Source: Deltaproteobacteria bacterium
GTDB lineage: Bacteria > Desulfobacterota > Binatia > HRBIN30 > CADEER01
NCBI GenBank assembly: GCA_029262455.1
Contig: JAJCZJ010000054.1
Span: forward strand, 1-55,748
Direction of reading: 5' to 3'
Length of the DNA: 55,748 bases
Under the pieces are notes generated by a model, which was not told the origin of the DNA, did not search any database, and saw only the letters and a program-made list of their open reading frames with translations. Each line of letters starts with the position of its first letter. Position 1 is the stretch's first letter. The position numbers and the translations under genes are program-made. Below are positions 45,416 through 54,280 of the stretch, piece after piece.

Positions 45416-48226
45416 GTGCTCGAACAATCTGTAATCGACGATCTCGTCGCGCTGGTCAGGCGCAAGTATCCCGACTGGAATTCGTTCTCCGATCCGTCAT
45501 TCGTCGACGACGAGGTCGCGTACAAGCAGGCGACGGTTGCGAAGGCTGCCGAGCTGCTATCCGAGGAACGCCTGCGGTCGTTGCTGACTGAGGGTCGTTA
45601 CGACGCGATCACCTCCGCGATCGAGAAGGTCGGCAAGGACAACAACTTGCTCTACCTCGTCTATCCGAGGTCTGGCGACTTGAACATCCTCTACGATGAG
45701 AAGCTCGACAAGGAAGCGTTCTGCCTGGCGTTCGTCGATCTGTTGTACGGGCCTGGCGACAGTCCCGAACGGCTCGATCGTTACGTGGACTTCATCGAGG
45801 CGAGCGGCCTGACCAATCGTTGGACGTTTCCAACGTACTTCTTGTTTATGTGTCACCCGAAAGAGGATGTGTTCGTCAAACCTCGGGTGACGCAAGAGTT
45901 TCTCAAGTTGGTCGGCCGGTCGGATCTCTATGCCGCGAAGCCGACGGGGGTGTCCTATCGCGGCATCTTGGATCTGTTGCGTGAACTGGGGGAGATGCTC
46001 GCGGAGTACGGCCCTCGCGACATGGTCGATTTGCAGAGTCTTCTTTGGGTCTGCGGTCAGGCCGAGAAGCCCGAGGTCGAATCTGAGCGTGTCGATATGG
46101 CCGAGTTCATCCGCCGGCATGGCGGCGAGGAACGGCTTCGTTACCGGCGGGCGAACCGGAAGAAAGCGTGTGAACTGATCGCGGCACGCGGCAAGGAGAT
46201 GACGGAGGAAGAGTTCGGTGACCTCCTGACCCTCATGGATTTGGATTTCATCCGGGGACGCGAGCGCGGTGGGCGGTTTGGGCAGGCGTTTCGCGGCAAT
46301 AATCGGGTTCGAATGGAGGAGTCGGCGGAAGAACTGATCGCCATCGTGCACCGACTGTGGACTGCCTCGGAGGATCAAGCCGATGCTGTCCTCGATGATC
46401 TTTGGTCGCGCCGCATTCCAGCTGCGGGACGGCTTCTGGGCAGCGGGCTGATGCACCTGCGCGATCCCGAAAAGTTTACGTTCTGGAGTCAAAAACTCCA
46501 CCGCGGGCTTCGCAGCTTGACCGAGGTGTCAGCGCCGGCGAAACGATCGTTGGCGAACTATCTCAGCTTCAACGATGCAGCGCAGAAGTTTCGTCGGGAA
46601 AACTCTGTTCCACCCGAGGCGATGGACATCGTACTGACGTATGCCGATGAGATTGCGGAACCTGCCGGTGAAGATCCGAAGCCGTCACAGGTTTTTGTGC
46701 AGCGAGCGTTCGAACTGATGGGAGGGCTCGCGGAGAATCCGACGAAGGAATTCTACGCAGCTCACAAGGAGGAGTTCAAAGGCCTCGTGGAGCGACCGTT
46801 CCAAAGTCTGATCAAGCACGTTGCGAGCAAGCTCAGCCCGACAATTACGGACGTCATTGAGACCGAGAAGGGTGTCTTCGCGCGGATCCAGAAGAACGAT
46901 TGGGGCAGGGGCGGCGCGTGGCCGTTCTATTGGGGGGCCTTCTACCCAAAAGGCGGTAAGCGAATTCGCGACGCACAATTGTTCGCGTGGATGAACGGTG
47001 ATTGTCTGGATTTCGGCTTCTTCGTGGGCGAATACGGGGCCGAGGAGAGAAGTCGTTTTGAAGCCAGTTGTCGTTCGCACGGCAAGGTTTTGAAGGACTT
47101 GCTCGAGGCATCGGAAGGTGCCGTCGGGCTGACGTTCGGACGCGGGGCCTCGGAGGACGAAATGCGAGGCGACCCGGAGCTTAGCTTGGATCAGTGGCTG
47201 GCGAACCCGATCGAGCTCGGCGCCCGGGTTGGTATGACGTTAAGTCGCGATCAGGTCGTGGAGCTGAGTGCGGACGAGCTGAGCGACAGGATCGCCGCTG
47301 TCTTTGAGGCGGTCTTCCCGATGTTCGTGGCGGCAACCGAGGATGATCCAAGCCAGCGCCTTGCCGAATTGATCGAGACCGATGATCCGACGACGAATCC
47401 CGAGATTCCAGTCAGCCAGTTGGCATCAAGCCTCGGCGTCGATGAGGACACCGTCGAGCGGTGGGTGCGTTCGATCGAGCGTAAGAAGCAGGCGATCTTC
47501 TACGGGCCTCCGGGAACCGGCAAGACGTATACCGCACGGCTGCTTGCGGAGCATTTGGTTGGCGGCGGTGCCGGGCTCGTCGAGCTGGTGCAATTTCATC
47601 CGGCATACGCGTACGAGGATTTCATGCAGGGGATCCGCCCGCGAACGCGCGCCGACGGCGGTCTCGAGTACAAGGTCGAACAGGGGCGGTTCCTCGACTT
47701 TTGCCGGCGCGCAAAATCGGTGCGGGGTCGCAGCGTGTTGATCGTCGACGAGATCAATCGCGCCAAGTTGTCGAGTGTGTTTGGCGAGCTAATGTATCTG
47801 TTGGAATACCGCGACGAAGAGATCCCGCTTGCCGGAGGAGGCAGGTTCCGGATTCCGCGTGACGTTCTGCTCATTGGAACGATGAATACGGCGGACAGGT
47901 CGGTGGCGTTGGTGGATCATGCGTTGCGGCGTCGTTTCGCGTTCATCGGGCTGTTCCCGGAGTACGAGACTCTACGCCGCTTTCTCGACAAGAATGAGTT
48001 CGCCGCCGATGGTCTGATCGGAGTGTTGGAAGAGCTGAACGCTGCGATCAACGATCGCAATTACTCGATCGGAATTTCGTACTTCTTGCGCAAGGACCTG
48101 GAGGACGAGATCGAGGATATCTGGCAGATGGAGATTGAGCCGTATCTCGAGGAGTACTTCTTTGACCAAGCCGACAAGGTCGAGGAGTTTCGCTGGCAGA
48201 ACGTGGCCGCGAAGATTCAGTCCTGA
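45416..48226 (+). CDS. mcrB: McrB-type GTPase/AAA+ restriction motor
   Basis: 936 residues from GTG 45416 (GAAGGAG upstream). The N-terminal ~670 residues are a long sensor region without the usual short McrB DNA-binding domain. It includes a DUF2461-like or modified-base-sensing segment (AWPFYWGAFYPKGGKRI near 500). The AAA+ domain has Walker A FYGPPGTGKT near 697, Walker B VLIVDEINRAKLSSVFGEL near 776, and the McrB signature GTMNTADRSVALVDHALRRR near 822. McrB hexamers use GTP to translocate and activate McrC on modified DNA. The extended N-terminus probably sets a different target. The coupled TGATG overlap with mcrC confirms the pairing. Confidence 0.92.
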   Translation: MLEQSVIDDLVALVRRKYPDWNSFSDPSFVDDEVAYKQATVAKAAELLSEERLRSLLTEGRYDAITSAIEKVGKDNNLLYLVYPRSGDLNILYDEKLDKEAFCLAFVDLLYGPGDSPERLDRYVDFIEASGLTNRWTFPTYFLFMCHPKEDVFVKPRVTQEFLKLVGRSDLYAAKPTGVSYRGILDLLRELGEMLAEYGPRDMVDLQSLLWVCGQAEKPEVESERVDMAEFIRRHGGEERLRYRRANRKKACELIAARGKEMTEEEFGDLLTLMDLDFIRGRERGGRFGQAFRGNNRVRMEESAEELIAIVHRLWTASEDQADAVLDDLWSRRIPAAGRLLGSGLMHLRDPEKFTFWSQKLHRGLRSLTEVSAPAKRSLANYLSFNDAAQKFRRENSVPPEAMDIVLTYADEIAEPAGEDPKPSQVFVQRAFELMGGLAENPTKEFYAAHKEEFKGLVERPFQSLIKHVASKLSPTITDVIETEKGVFARIQKNDWGRGGAWPFYWGAFYPKGGKRIRDAQLFAWMNGDCLDFGFFVGEYGAEERSRFEASCRSHGKVLKDLLEASEGAVGLTFGRGASEDEMRGDPELSLDQWLANPIELGARVGMTLSRDQVVELSADELSDRIAAVFEAVFPMFVAATEDDPSQRLAELIETDDPTTNPEIPVSQLASSLGVDEDTVERWVRSIERKKQAIFYGPPGTGKTYTARLLAEHLVGGGAGLVELVQFHPAYAYEDFMQGIRPRTRADGGLEYKVEQGRFLDFCRRAKSVRGRSVLIVDEINRAKLSSVFGELMYLLEYRDEEIPLAGGGRFRIPRDVLLIGTMNTADRSVALVDHALRRRFAFIGLFPEYETLRRFLDKNEFAADGLIGVLEELNAAINDRNYSIGISYFLRKDLEDEIEDIWQMEIEPYLEEYFFDQADKVEEFRWQNVAAKIQS

Positions 48227-49458
48227 TGGAGAACGACAGCGCCTTCACGCCCTTGGCGGAGCAGGGCGTGATCCAGCTTCGGGAGCATGAGACACGGTCG
48301 GCACCGGCGGCGGATCTTTCGGCGGAGCTGGGTGAGGCGATCTGGAAGCAATACTCGAAAGAGGTTTCCATCGACTTCCCTTCGCCGCGTACGGGGCAGC
48401 GTTGGCGTCTCACAGCGGGCGGATCAGTGGGATATCTCCCCCTGGGGGAGGGCGTCGGGATTTCGCTGCAACCGAAAGTCGAGCTCGACAATCTCTTTCG
48501 CATGCTCGAGTGGGCACACAGCGCGAACTTTCGAGTTCTCGACGGCGTCATGGGGTGTCAATCGCTGGAGGAATTTTTTGCCCGCATAGCGAACATTTTG
48601 GCGAAGCGAGTCTCTGATCGCGCGCGGCGTGGGCTGTATCGAAAGTACGTCGCTTGTGCGGAGACCCTGCCCTACGTCCGAGGTAGTCTCGATATGCGCC
48701 GCATCGCAACCCGACCCTGGGAGGTGCGTCTGCATTGTCGGTTTGATGAGCACATTGCGGATGTCCAGGATAATCAGATCCTGGCTTGGGCGCTGTATCG
48801 AGCTTCGCGAAACGCAGCGTGCACCGGCGAGGCGCGCGCCAACGTCCGCCAGGCCTTCAAGGTTCTGCGGGGAGTTGTCGGGGTCGCGCCGGTGCGGGTG
48901 AACGACTGCCTTGGTCGATCGTACGACCGTCTCAACGCTGACTACGCCCCGATGCATGCTCTTTGCCGATTCATCCTGGAGAGCAGCGGCCCGACCCACG
49001 ACCTCGGAGGCCACGCGATGCTGCCGTTCGTCATCGATATGCCTAATTTGTTTGAGAGGTTTGTCGGAGAGTGGTTGAGGGCGCATCTGCCGCGCGGACT
49101 GAAAGTGCGAACGCAGAACACGATCTGGCGCTCGGAGACGTGCGGGGCGACTTTTGTTCCCGATCTGTTGCTGCTGAACTCCCAAAGTGGCGAACCGGTG
49201 GCGGTGTTGGACACGAAGTACAAGGCGCCGAATCAGGGGCCCGCAGCATCCGATATCGAGCAGGTCGTCGCCTACTCAACGGCTCTGCGTTGTCGCGACG
49301 CGTACCTGATCTATCCACGTGAGTTGAACCGCCCGTTGGAAGACAGAGTCGGCGACGTAATGGTACGCAGCGCGACGTTTTCATTGGCGGGCGATCTAGA
49401 CGTGGCGGGGGCGGGGCTGTTGGATCAGTTGAGGTTGGTGGGAGCCGTGGGGCAGTAA
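48226..49458 (+). CDS. mcrC: McrC nuclease subunit of McrBC
   Basis: 410 residues. The N-terminal part has GVGISLQPKVELDNLFRMLE, as in McrC proteins. The middle conserved block includes YVACAETLPYVRGSLDMRRI and FDEHIADVQDNQILAWAL. The C-terminal PD-(D/E)XK nuclease has FVPDLLLLN, then VAVLDTKYKAPNQGPAASDI, with the catalytic Asp, Asp and Lys visible. McrC bridges the GTPase hexamers and cuts between modified sites. The ATG overlaps the mcrB stop by one base. It is the last gene of the plus-strand defence run; a convergent FRG gene begins 63 bases beyond its stop. Confidence 0.93.
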   Translation: MENDSAFTPLAEQGVIQLREHETRSAPAADLSAELGEAIWKQYSKEVSIDFPSPRTGQRWRLTAGGSVGYLPLGEGVGISLQPKVELDNLFRMLEWAHSANFRVLDGVMGCQSLEEFFARIANILAKRVSDRARRGLYRKYVACAETLPYVRGSLDMRRIATRPWEVRLHCRFDEHIADVQDNQILAWALYRASRNAACTGEARANVRQAFKVLRGVVGVAPVRVNDCLGRSYDRLNADYAPMHALCRFILESSGPTHDLGGHAMLPFVIDMPNLFERFVGEWLRAHLPRGLKVRTQNTIWRSETCGATFVPDLLLLNSQSGEPVAVLDTKYKAPNQGPAASDIEQVVAYSTALRCRDAYLIYPRELNRPLEDRVGDVMVRSATFSLAGDLDVAGAGLLDQLRLVGAVGQ

Positions 49459-49521
49459 TGGCATCCGGTGTGCAATTGTGTTCGGGCAAAGAGGTGCCGC
49501 TCCTCAATCGCCGATGTCTGC

Positions 49522-50622
49522 TCAAGTTTGTCGTGAAGACGTGTCTGGCTCGCTGCAAAGCGGGCGAAACTCGCGTGTTGTTTCGGCCCACGCGAAGAAC
49601 TCGGGGTTGTGTCGCCGAATGATCTCGATCACTGAGTCGTCGTAGCAATGACCGGAAAGATGCTCACGTCGCGCGAGCTGGTCGACAAGGTCCTTTGCTT
49701 GGGAAAATAGATCAGCCGCGTAGAGAAATCGGATGGCGGAGTCGCGCGCGCCGACTATGGCCGGATGATTGCCGTGGTGCGCGTTGAAAATCATGGAGAG
49801 CGGGATTGGGTCGATTTCGGAACTTGTTCTGTTCTCGGCTTCAGAGATGGACCAATTACGGAGGTTCTCGAACCATGGGTCCGGCGGCTCGATTTGGACC
49901 GACTTTAGGCCTTCTTCATCGATTGCGGCTTGTGGAAAGTGTGGCGATGGGGGGAACAGGATTCTCTGAGCTTTGGCGGCGATTTGTTCGGCAAGCTTCT
50001 CTTCAGAGACTACGGTAAAGACTCCGCGTTGGATGTAGAGGCGCGTCACGAATGGAGGCGGGATCACTAGCTCTAGTCCGAGAGACTCTGCATCCTCCAG
50101 GCTAATCCAAGCAACTGATGCTTTCCCACAGGTACATCCGGGAGGTTGTCCGCCTTTGGTGGCGAAGTGAACTGCGGTACCAGGGTTGACCGACCAATCG
50201 AGTAGATTTGTCTTTGCCCCGTAGTGCTGAGCGCTGGCGTAACCGCAACGTTCGGCTAGCGGCGGCCAGTTTTCTGCCCCGTCAGAATTCCATAGCATTG
50301 AGAACTCTGTTTCTATGACCGATTCCATGATTCGGGCGGCATGGTCCGCGGTCTGCCGATCGTTTGCGTCAGGTATTCGCAGCAGCCCGGGCAGAGGGCT
50401 CCACTCGGCGCAACTCTGGCCGCGGAAGAGCATTTTCTTGGGGACGATGCGCTGCACCCCTTCGGGGTGCTCGCGATCAAACACAGCACGTCCGACTGAA
50501 GAGAGATGGCTCCAGAGCCACGCCCACCCGTCACGGGCGCTTTCTGCTCGCCAGGTCCTTTCGTCGACTTGCTCGACGTTTTGGGCCCATCCGATTGCCA
50601 TTGTCTCAAAGTCGTCAGCCAT
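49522..50622 (-). CDS. FRG-domain protein
   Basis: 366 residues from ATG 50622 (GGGAG upstream). The FRG motif MLFRGQSCAEWSPLPGLLR near residues 65-85 and LLDWSVNPGTAVHFAT near 140 are typical of the FRG domain, which folds like an ADP-ribosyltransferase-related module. The conserved FRGQ, LLDW and aromatic residues are present. FRG proteins are often seen next to restriction and abortive-infection genes; no activity is proven for most. Weakly conserved helices follow. The gene is convergent with mcrC and lies 101 bases from the next minus-strand gene's stop. A toxin or accessory role is an inference from context. Confidence 0.82.
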   Translation of the reverse strand: MADDFETMAIGWAQNVEQVDERTWRAESARDGWAWLWSHLSSVGRAVFDREHPEGVQRIVPKKMLFRGQSCAEWSPLPGLLRIPDANDRQTADHAARIMESVIETEFSMLWNSDGAENWPPLAERCGYASAQHYGAKTNLLDWSVNPGTAVHFATKGGQPPGCTCGKASVAWISLEDAESLGLELVIPPPFVTRLYIQRGVFTVVSEEKLAEQIAAKAQRILFPPSPHFPQAAIDEEGLKSVQIEPPDPWFENLRNWSISEAENRTSSEIDPIPLSMIFNAHHGNHPAIVGARDSAIRFLYAADLFSQAKDLVDQLARREHLSGHCYDDSVIEIIRRHNPEFFAWAETTREFRPLCSEPDTSSRQT

Positions 50623-50723
50623 TCAACACTCCCGTAATGTCGTCAGCGCAACCGATGGAGAACTCGCTCAGTCTTGGTGGAGCGAGATTGGGGGTGGGGG
50701 CGCGGCGTTCCGCCGGGGATTAG

Positions 50724-51926
50724 TTACTGTTTTATACCGATACCAATGAGAATATCGTTGACGTGACCGAAGTCGGGTGGTTTCCGACCATTTCGGTACA
50801 CAACGCTGAACTGGACTAGGCCTTTGGCTACGATATCGTAAAGAAACCTTGCCTCGCCGTACCCGTAGTCGTGACGGTTCGCCACATCGAACCTGTGGAA
50901 GTATTGATATTGGAGAGTAGTGCGTTCGGACAGCCGCCAGGGATAGAGAAAGAGATCGACTTGGGGGGTGAGACGCACGTACGGTCCCTCCATCTCGCGC
51001 CGCTCCAGATCCTCGTTTCCGGCAGCATCAATGACGTCCCCGCTCTCGACGCGGAACGTAGGAAGCCAGGAGACGGCGAAAAGGGGACGCTGTCCGTTCT
51101 GGTCCATACCTGATCGAGGCCAGATGTAGCCGGCCTGTAGGTTTGGGGATGTGGGCGTCAGAGCGATGGTGCCTTCAATGACTTCACGATTGAAGTCTCG
51201 GTCCGTACCGAAAGTCGGCGACACGGCAAGACTGAGGGACTCAATCCATCGCGATGTGAAGGCTCGCGTATAGTAGAACGGCAAACTTGCACTGAGCGAA
51301 CTTTCGTTGCCGCTTTTTCCCGTGTCGATGTCGAGTTCCAACGCGGGTGTGACGCCGACAGTCGAGATTCCGTCGGGATCGAGATCGCGTGAGAGTTGAA
51401 AAAGTTGGACGGCTCCTAGGACTGTCAACTGGTCGCGCTTGTCCGCAGTCGAGTCTCGCCTGTAGGAAAAGACGAAAGGAGCAATGAACTTTCCTCCTGG
51501 TCTCGGATTGGCGGAGTCCAAGACGAACCTCTTGAATCCGAGCCCCCGCCACCCGATGACCCAATCTTTAGACTCGCTTGCCGAGTGCATTCTTTGTAGG
51601 ATTAACTCGGTAAGCTTGCGCGCCGTATTGACTCCAATGCTGCCCTTGGACTCCGTCTCCGAATTGAAAGTAATCAGGTCAGCCGCGAATTCCGCCGCCT
51701 TGGCCTCAGTCCGTTCTGCGGCAGATTTGGCGATCTCCTTTAGGTACAGGTTCTTCAGTTCGTTTTCGTCAAGGCGCCCGCTTCCGTCGGCGTCGTAATT
51801 GCCCGGATCTCCTGGCTCTCCAGGGCTAATGACATCGATTCCCGCGTGTGCCGCCCCTGTGCACAGAACAAAGAGTCCGACTTGCCCCAGGTAGCGGAAG
51901 GATAAGCCGGTCCACGAAGAAGTCAT
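50724..51926 (-). CDS. EF-hand-bearing outer-membrane-type beta protein
   Basis: 400 residues from ATG 51926. The signal peptide ends at GAAHAG (residue ~29). It is followed by one canonical EF-hand loop, DADGSGRLDENE at 45-56, with Asp45/Asp47/Ser49/Arg51/Asp53/Glu56 in the six ligand positions. A helical segment (KEIAKSAAERTEAKAAEFAA) follows, and then from about 130 a barrel-like body with many alternating strands (KFIAPFVFSYRRDST, ALELDIDTGKSG, LTPQVDLFLYPWRLS, LQYQYFHRFDVANRHDYG). The C-terminus ends in IKQ rather than an aromatic residue, so Bam insertion is not certain. Possibly a Ca2+-responsive outer-membrane protein. The start overlaps the stop of an upstream 89-residue gene by 4 bases (ATGA). 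Confidence 0.7.
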   Translation of the reverse strand: MTSSWTGLSFRYLGQVGLFVLCTGAAHAGIDVISPGEPGDPGNYDADGSGRLDENELKNLYLKEIAKSAAERTEAKAAEFAADLITFNSETESKGSIGVNTARKLTELILQRMHSASESKDWVIGWRGLGFKRFVLDSANPRPGGKFIAPFVFSYRRDSTADKRDQLTVLGAVQLFQLSRDLDPDGISTVGVTPALELDIDTGKSGNESSLSASLPFYYTRAFTSRWIESLSLAVSPTFGTDRDFNREVIEGTIALTPTSPNLQAGYIWPRSGMDQNGQRPLFAVSWLPTFRVESGDVIDAAGNEDLERREMEGPYVRLTPQVDLFLYPWRLSERTTLQYQYFHRFDVANRHDYGYGEARFLYDIVAKGLVQFSVVYRNGRKPPDFGHVNDILIGIGIKQ

Positions 51927-52192
51927 TGTGACAGCCTCGATTTGGCGAAGTCGCGAACGTTTCGAACCGTTGACCAAGAGTTCTGCACGGCGCTCCAGTC
52001 CGCTTGGGGAACCGGAAATCCTTGTTCTCCTGAAAACTCTTGATTCATATACTGGCGCAGGCGCCATCTCTGTGTGGGTGGTCGAAAAATATTCAGAGGG
52101 TCGTCTAGGAGGACGCCGTCGTTCGGTGGTTGCAAATCTGCCCATTTGCGAATCGCCGCTTTCGTTCGCGCGATAACTTGAAAGATTGTCAT
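51923..52192 (-). CDS. Small protein coupled to EF-hand protein
   Basis: 89 residues from ATG 52192, which has AAGGAGAT at ideal spacing. A longer upstream frame lacks a ribosome site and is discarded. It is basic and Trp/Arg/Gln-rich (WADLQPPNDGVLLDDPLNIF, RWRLRQYMNQEFSGEQGFPV) and has no signal peptide. It is not recognised. Its stop overlaps the start of the EF-hand protein gene (ATGA), so the two are translated together. Confidence 0.65.
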   Translation of the reverse strand: MTIFQVIARTKAAIRKWADLQPPNDGVLLDDPLNIFRPPTQRWRLRQYMNQEFSGEQGFPVPQADWSAVQNSWSTVRNVRDFAKSRLSQ

Positions 52193-52565
52193 GCCATCTC
52201 CTTGGTAATTCGGGATGTACGGTAAGCGAGAAATCTGATGTATCGATTTTCTTCCCGAGTTAAGGCTTGGGAGATTCTTTACGAGAGAGATCTTGGGATC
52301 AAGTTGGGGAAAACACGCAGGTCTAGAGATCGTTGGCCCTTTGGCTAGCTCGGTGTTTTTCACGTGGTGTCACCAGCGTACATGGTTGAATCTGTTCGAT
52401 TTTGGCGCCGTAGAGGAGCGTTTGCGGCGCTTAGCGCGTCGATTTTGACCCCGGAAACGTTGCTCTATGGTTGGTGGACTCGTGCATGGTGGTCGGTGAC
52501 GCGTTCTCGCTTTGAAGTTGACCGTTCGTTCCTGGCGGTGGGTAATGGTGAAGGAGGAGGAAGCC
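52193..52565. other. Divergent spacer without gene
   Basis: 373 bases between the divergent 52192 and 52566 genes. Open frames running through it lack ribosome sites and recognisable protein. It probably holds both promoters, but no clear -35/-10 pair can be named. Confidence 0.5.
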
Positions 52566-52805
52566 ATGACCGAGTCGCGAAAACCGGTATCTGAAGCCGA
52601 AGCTGGCGAGCTTGCGCTCGCGTTTCTGCGCGCGGAGGTGAAGGTGCAGCCGGTGGTGCCGGATTTGATCAACGCCTTTTACGGGGTGAAGGGGGATTAC
52701 TTCTTTTTCGCTTGCCAGAGAAATGCCCAGAGAGTGGGTGCGAGTTCCTACGTTGCGGTTTCCCGCAAGGACGGGTCGGTGGTGTTGTTCGACGACGGCG
52801 AGTGA
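52566..52805 (+). CDS. Small conserved-looking protein of unknown function
   Basis: 79 residues from ATG 52566 with a strong AAGGAGGAGGAAG ribosome site. Predicted alpha then beta: SEAEAGELALAFLRAEVK, VVPDLINAFYGVKGDYFFFA, then YVAVSRKDGSVVLFDDGE. The FYGVKGDYFFF and VSRKDGSVV segments look like a two-stranded hairpin of a small PepSY- or immunity-like fold, but no family is claimed. The stop overlaps a possible 38-codon frame (GTGA). Confidence 0.6.
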   Translation: MTESRKPVSEAEAGELALAFLRAEVKVQPVVPDLINAFYGVKGDYFFFACQRNAQRVGASSYVAVSRKDGSVVLFDDGE

Positions 52806-52918
52806 GGCGGGCGTTGCTTCGCACGGTCCATCGCACCAAAGTTGAATACGCCGATCTGATTCAGGAGTTGATGCGTGGCCAGAAAAGAAGCTCAACAAGT
52901 CTGCCTCCAATCTCATAA
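52803..52918 (+). CDS. Possible 38-residue coupled peptide
   Basis: A GTG at 52803 overlaps the stop of the preceding gene and opens 38 codons (RALLRTVHRTKVEYADLIQE, then a short basic tail). Its stop overlaps the ATG of the next gene at 52918. Coupled overlaps on both sides favour a real peptide, but length and lack of a family keep confidence low. Confidence 0.3.
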
Positions 52919-53262
52919 TGGCTGACACAATGGCTGACACTTGGGTCACGGATATTACGCACTATCTGGACGAGGACGGACGCTTACCTGATTCGCTCCC
53001 GGTGCAAGCGCGTCGTTTGGCGGAGTATCTTGGATCCATTGTTGTCGCCGTCACGAGTGTTCCGCTCGATGATCCGCTTGGCATCCGTTGTCGTCGCCGG
53101 CCGGGGCGCAAGCCGTGTCGTGGGGATGTCGCGGCCTACATCGTCGATGACTCCAGTGCTATTCGCTGGATTTGCCCAGCATGCGAAGATAACGGTTTCA
53201 TCTCAGGCTGGAGTGACACGATCTGGGACTGTCGGGCGTCCGAGGACGCGCCGCGGCACTGA
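52918..53262 (+). CDS. Small zinc-ribbon-like protein
   Basis: 114 residues from ATG 52918 (ATG 52930 is possible). Cys residues occur in two clusters, IRCRRRPGRKPCRG near 57-68 and RWICPACEDNGFI near 83-95, an arrangement able to bind one zinc ion. The N-terminal half is helical (TDITHYLDEDGRLPDSLPVQ). Function is unknown. Sequences of this style often sit near plasmid or transposon passengers, but I cannot tie it to a named family. It is immediately followed by the inverted repeat block. Confidence 0.6.
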   Translation: MADTMADTWVTDITHYLDEDGRLPDSLPVQARRLAEYLGSIVVAVTSVPLDDPLGIRCRRRPGRKPCRGDVAAYIVDDSSAIRWICPACEDNGFISGWSDTIWDCRASEDAPRH

Positions 53263-53269
53263 GAAGGAG

Positions 53270-54210
53270 GGTCGGCGCTTCCACCTTGGCTAAAGCTTCG
53301 GCGGACCTGACGCGCGGTCGCAAGTCTAAGGCGTCGCGCCGCTGGTCGAAGTCGCTGCGCTCCTGGGTCGAAGGTCTAAGCGCCTGCGCCGCCTGTCGAA
53401 GGTCGAAAAACTTTTCGTGATGGGTGATTGGCGATTGGCTTGTTGCGCGGCTCGGGCCGAGCCTTGCCCTGGCGGCCTTGCCGCTGGTCGAAGTCGCTAC
53501 GCTCCTGGGTCGAAGGTCAAAAGCGCTTCCACCTTCGCTAAAGCTTCGGAGGACGTGTCGCGCTGTCGAAGGTCGAAAGCCAGATCCGCTACGCGGCTCG
53601 GCGGGAGCCTCGCCCTGGCGGCGTTGCCGCGCGTCTCAAGCGCTTCGCGACGTCCCATGTCCCAAGGCGCTCCGCGCCGTCCCACGTTCCAAGCGCTTCG
53701 CCGCCGGTCAAAGGTTTCGCCGCTGGTCAAAAGCGCTTCCACCTTCGCTAAAGCTTCGGAGGACGTGTCGCGCGGTCGAAGGTCGAAAGCCAGATCCGCT
53801 AGGCGGCTCGGCAGGAGCCTCTCCCTCCATGGGTTTCCGGGCCTGCGTTTATCTGCGGCCATCTGTGGCCATCTGCGGATTAGAGAAGAGCCTTCAGCCG
53901 TCCGATCCAAATCCGTGTTGATCCGTGTTCATCCGTGGCCCAGCAAGAATTGTGACTCGTGACTGGTGATTCGTGACTCGCATGTTGCGCGGCTCGGCAG
54001 GAGCCTCTCCCTCCATGGGTTTCCGGGTCGGCGTGATCCACATCCGAACGCGCGTCGCGCCGTTGCGCCGCTGCGCCGCTGGTCGAAGTCGCTGGGGCTT
54101 TCGCCTTCGCTAAAGCTTCGGAGGACGGGCTTTGGGGTCGAATTCGCTGGCGCTTCCGCCTTCGCTAAGGCTTCGGAGGACGGGCCTGACTTGGGGGCGA
54201 AGTTGCTGGG
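53270..54210 (-). repeat. Composite repeat block 8, inverted orientation
   Basis: About 940 gene-free bases carrying the same modules as the other blocks, but reverse-complemented. They include GATCCGCTACGCGGCTC at 53583 and GATCCGCTAGGCGGCTC at 53793, the CTCCATGGGTTTCCGGG word twice, ATCTGTGGCCATCTGCGGAT, GTTCATCCGTGGCC, and at least five CTTCG(C)CTAA(A)GCTTCGG modules. Short frames through the block are spurious. Confidence 0.88.
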
Positions 54211-54280
54211 CTCTTTTTGGCTCGTTGGCTGGTGCGACTCGGGGTTGCGTTTTGGAATCGAGTGATGCCATCGATTGGGC

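Noticed and set aside
50663-50686. CTCGCTC/GAGCGAG hairpin as a terminator after the EF-hand protein gene
   Set aside because: Ten-base loop and no T-run; may be chance in GC-rich DNA.
53417-53962. 181-codon frame in the inverted repeat block
   Set aside because: The protein is a translation of repeat modules, repeated within itself, with no ribosome site.
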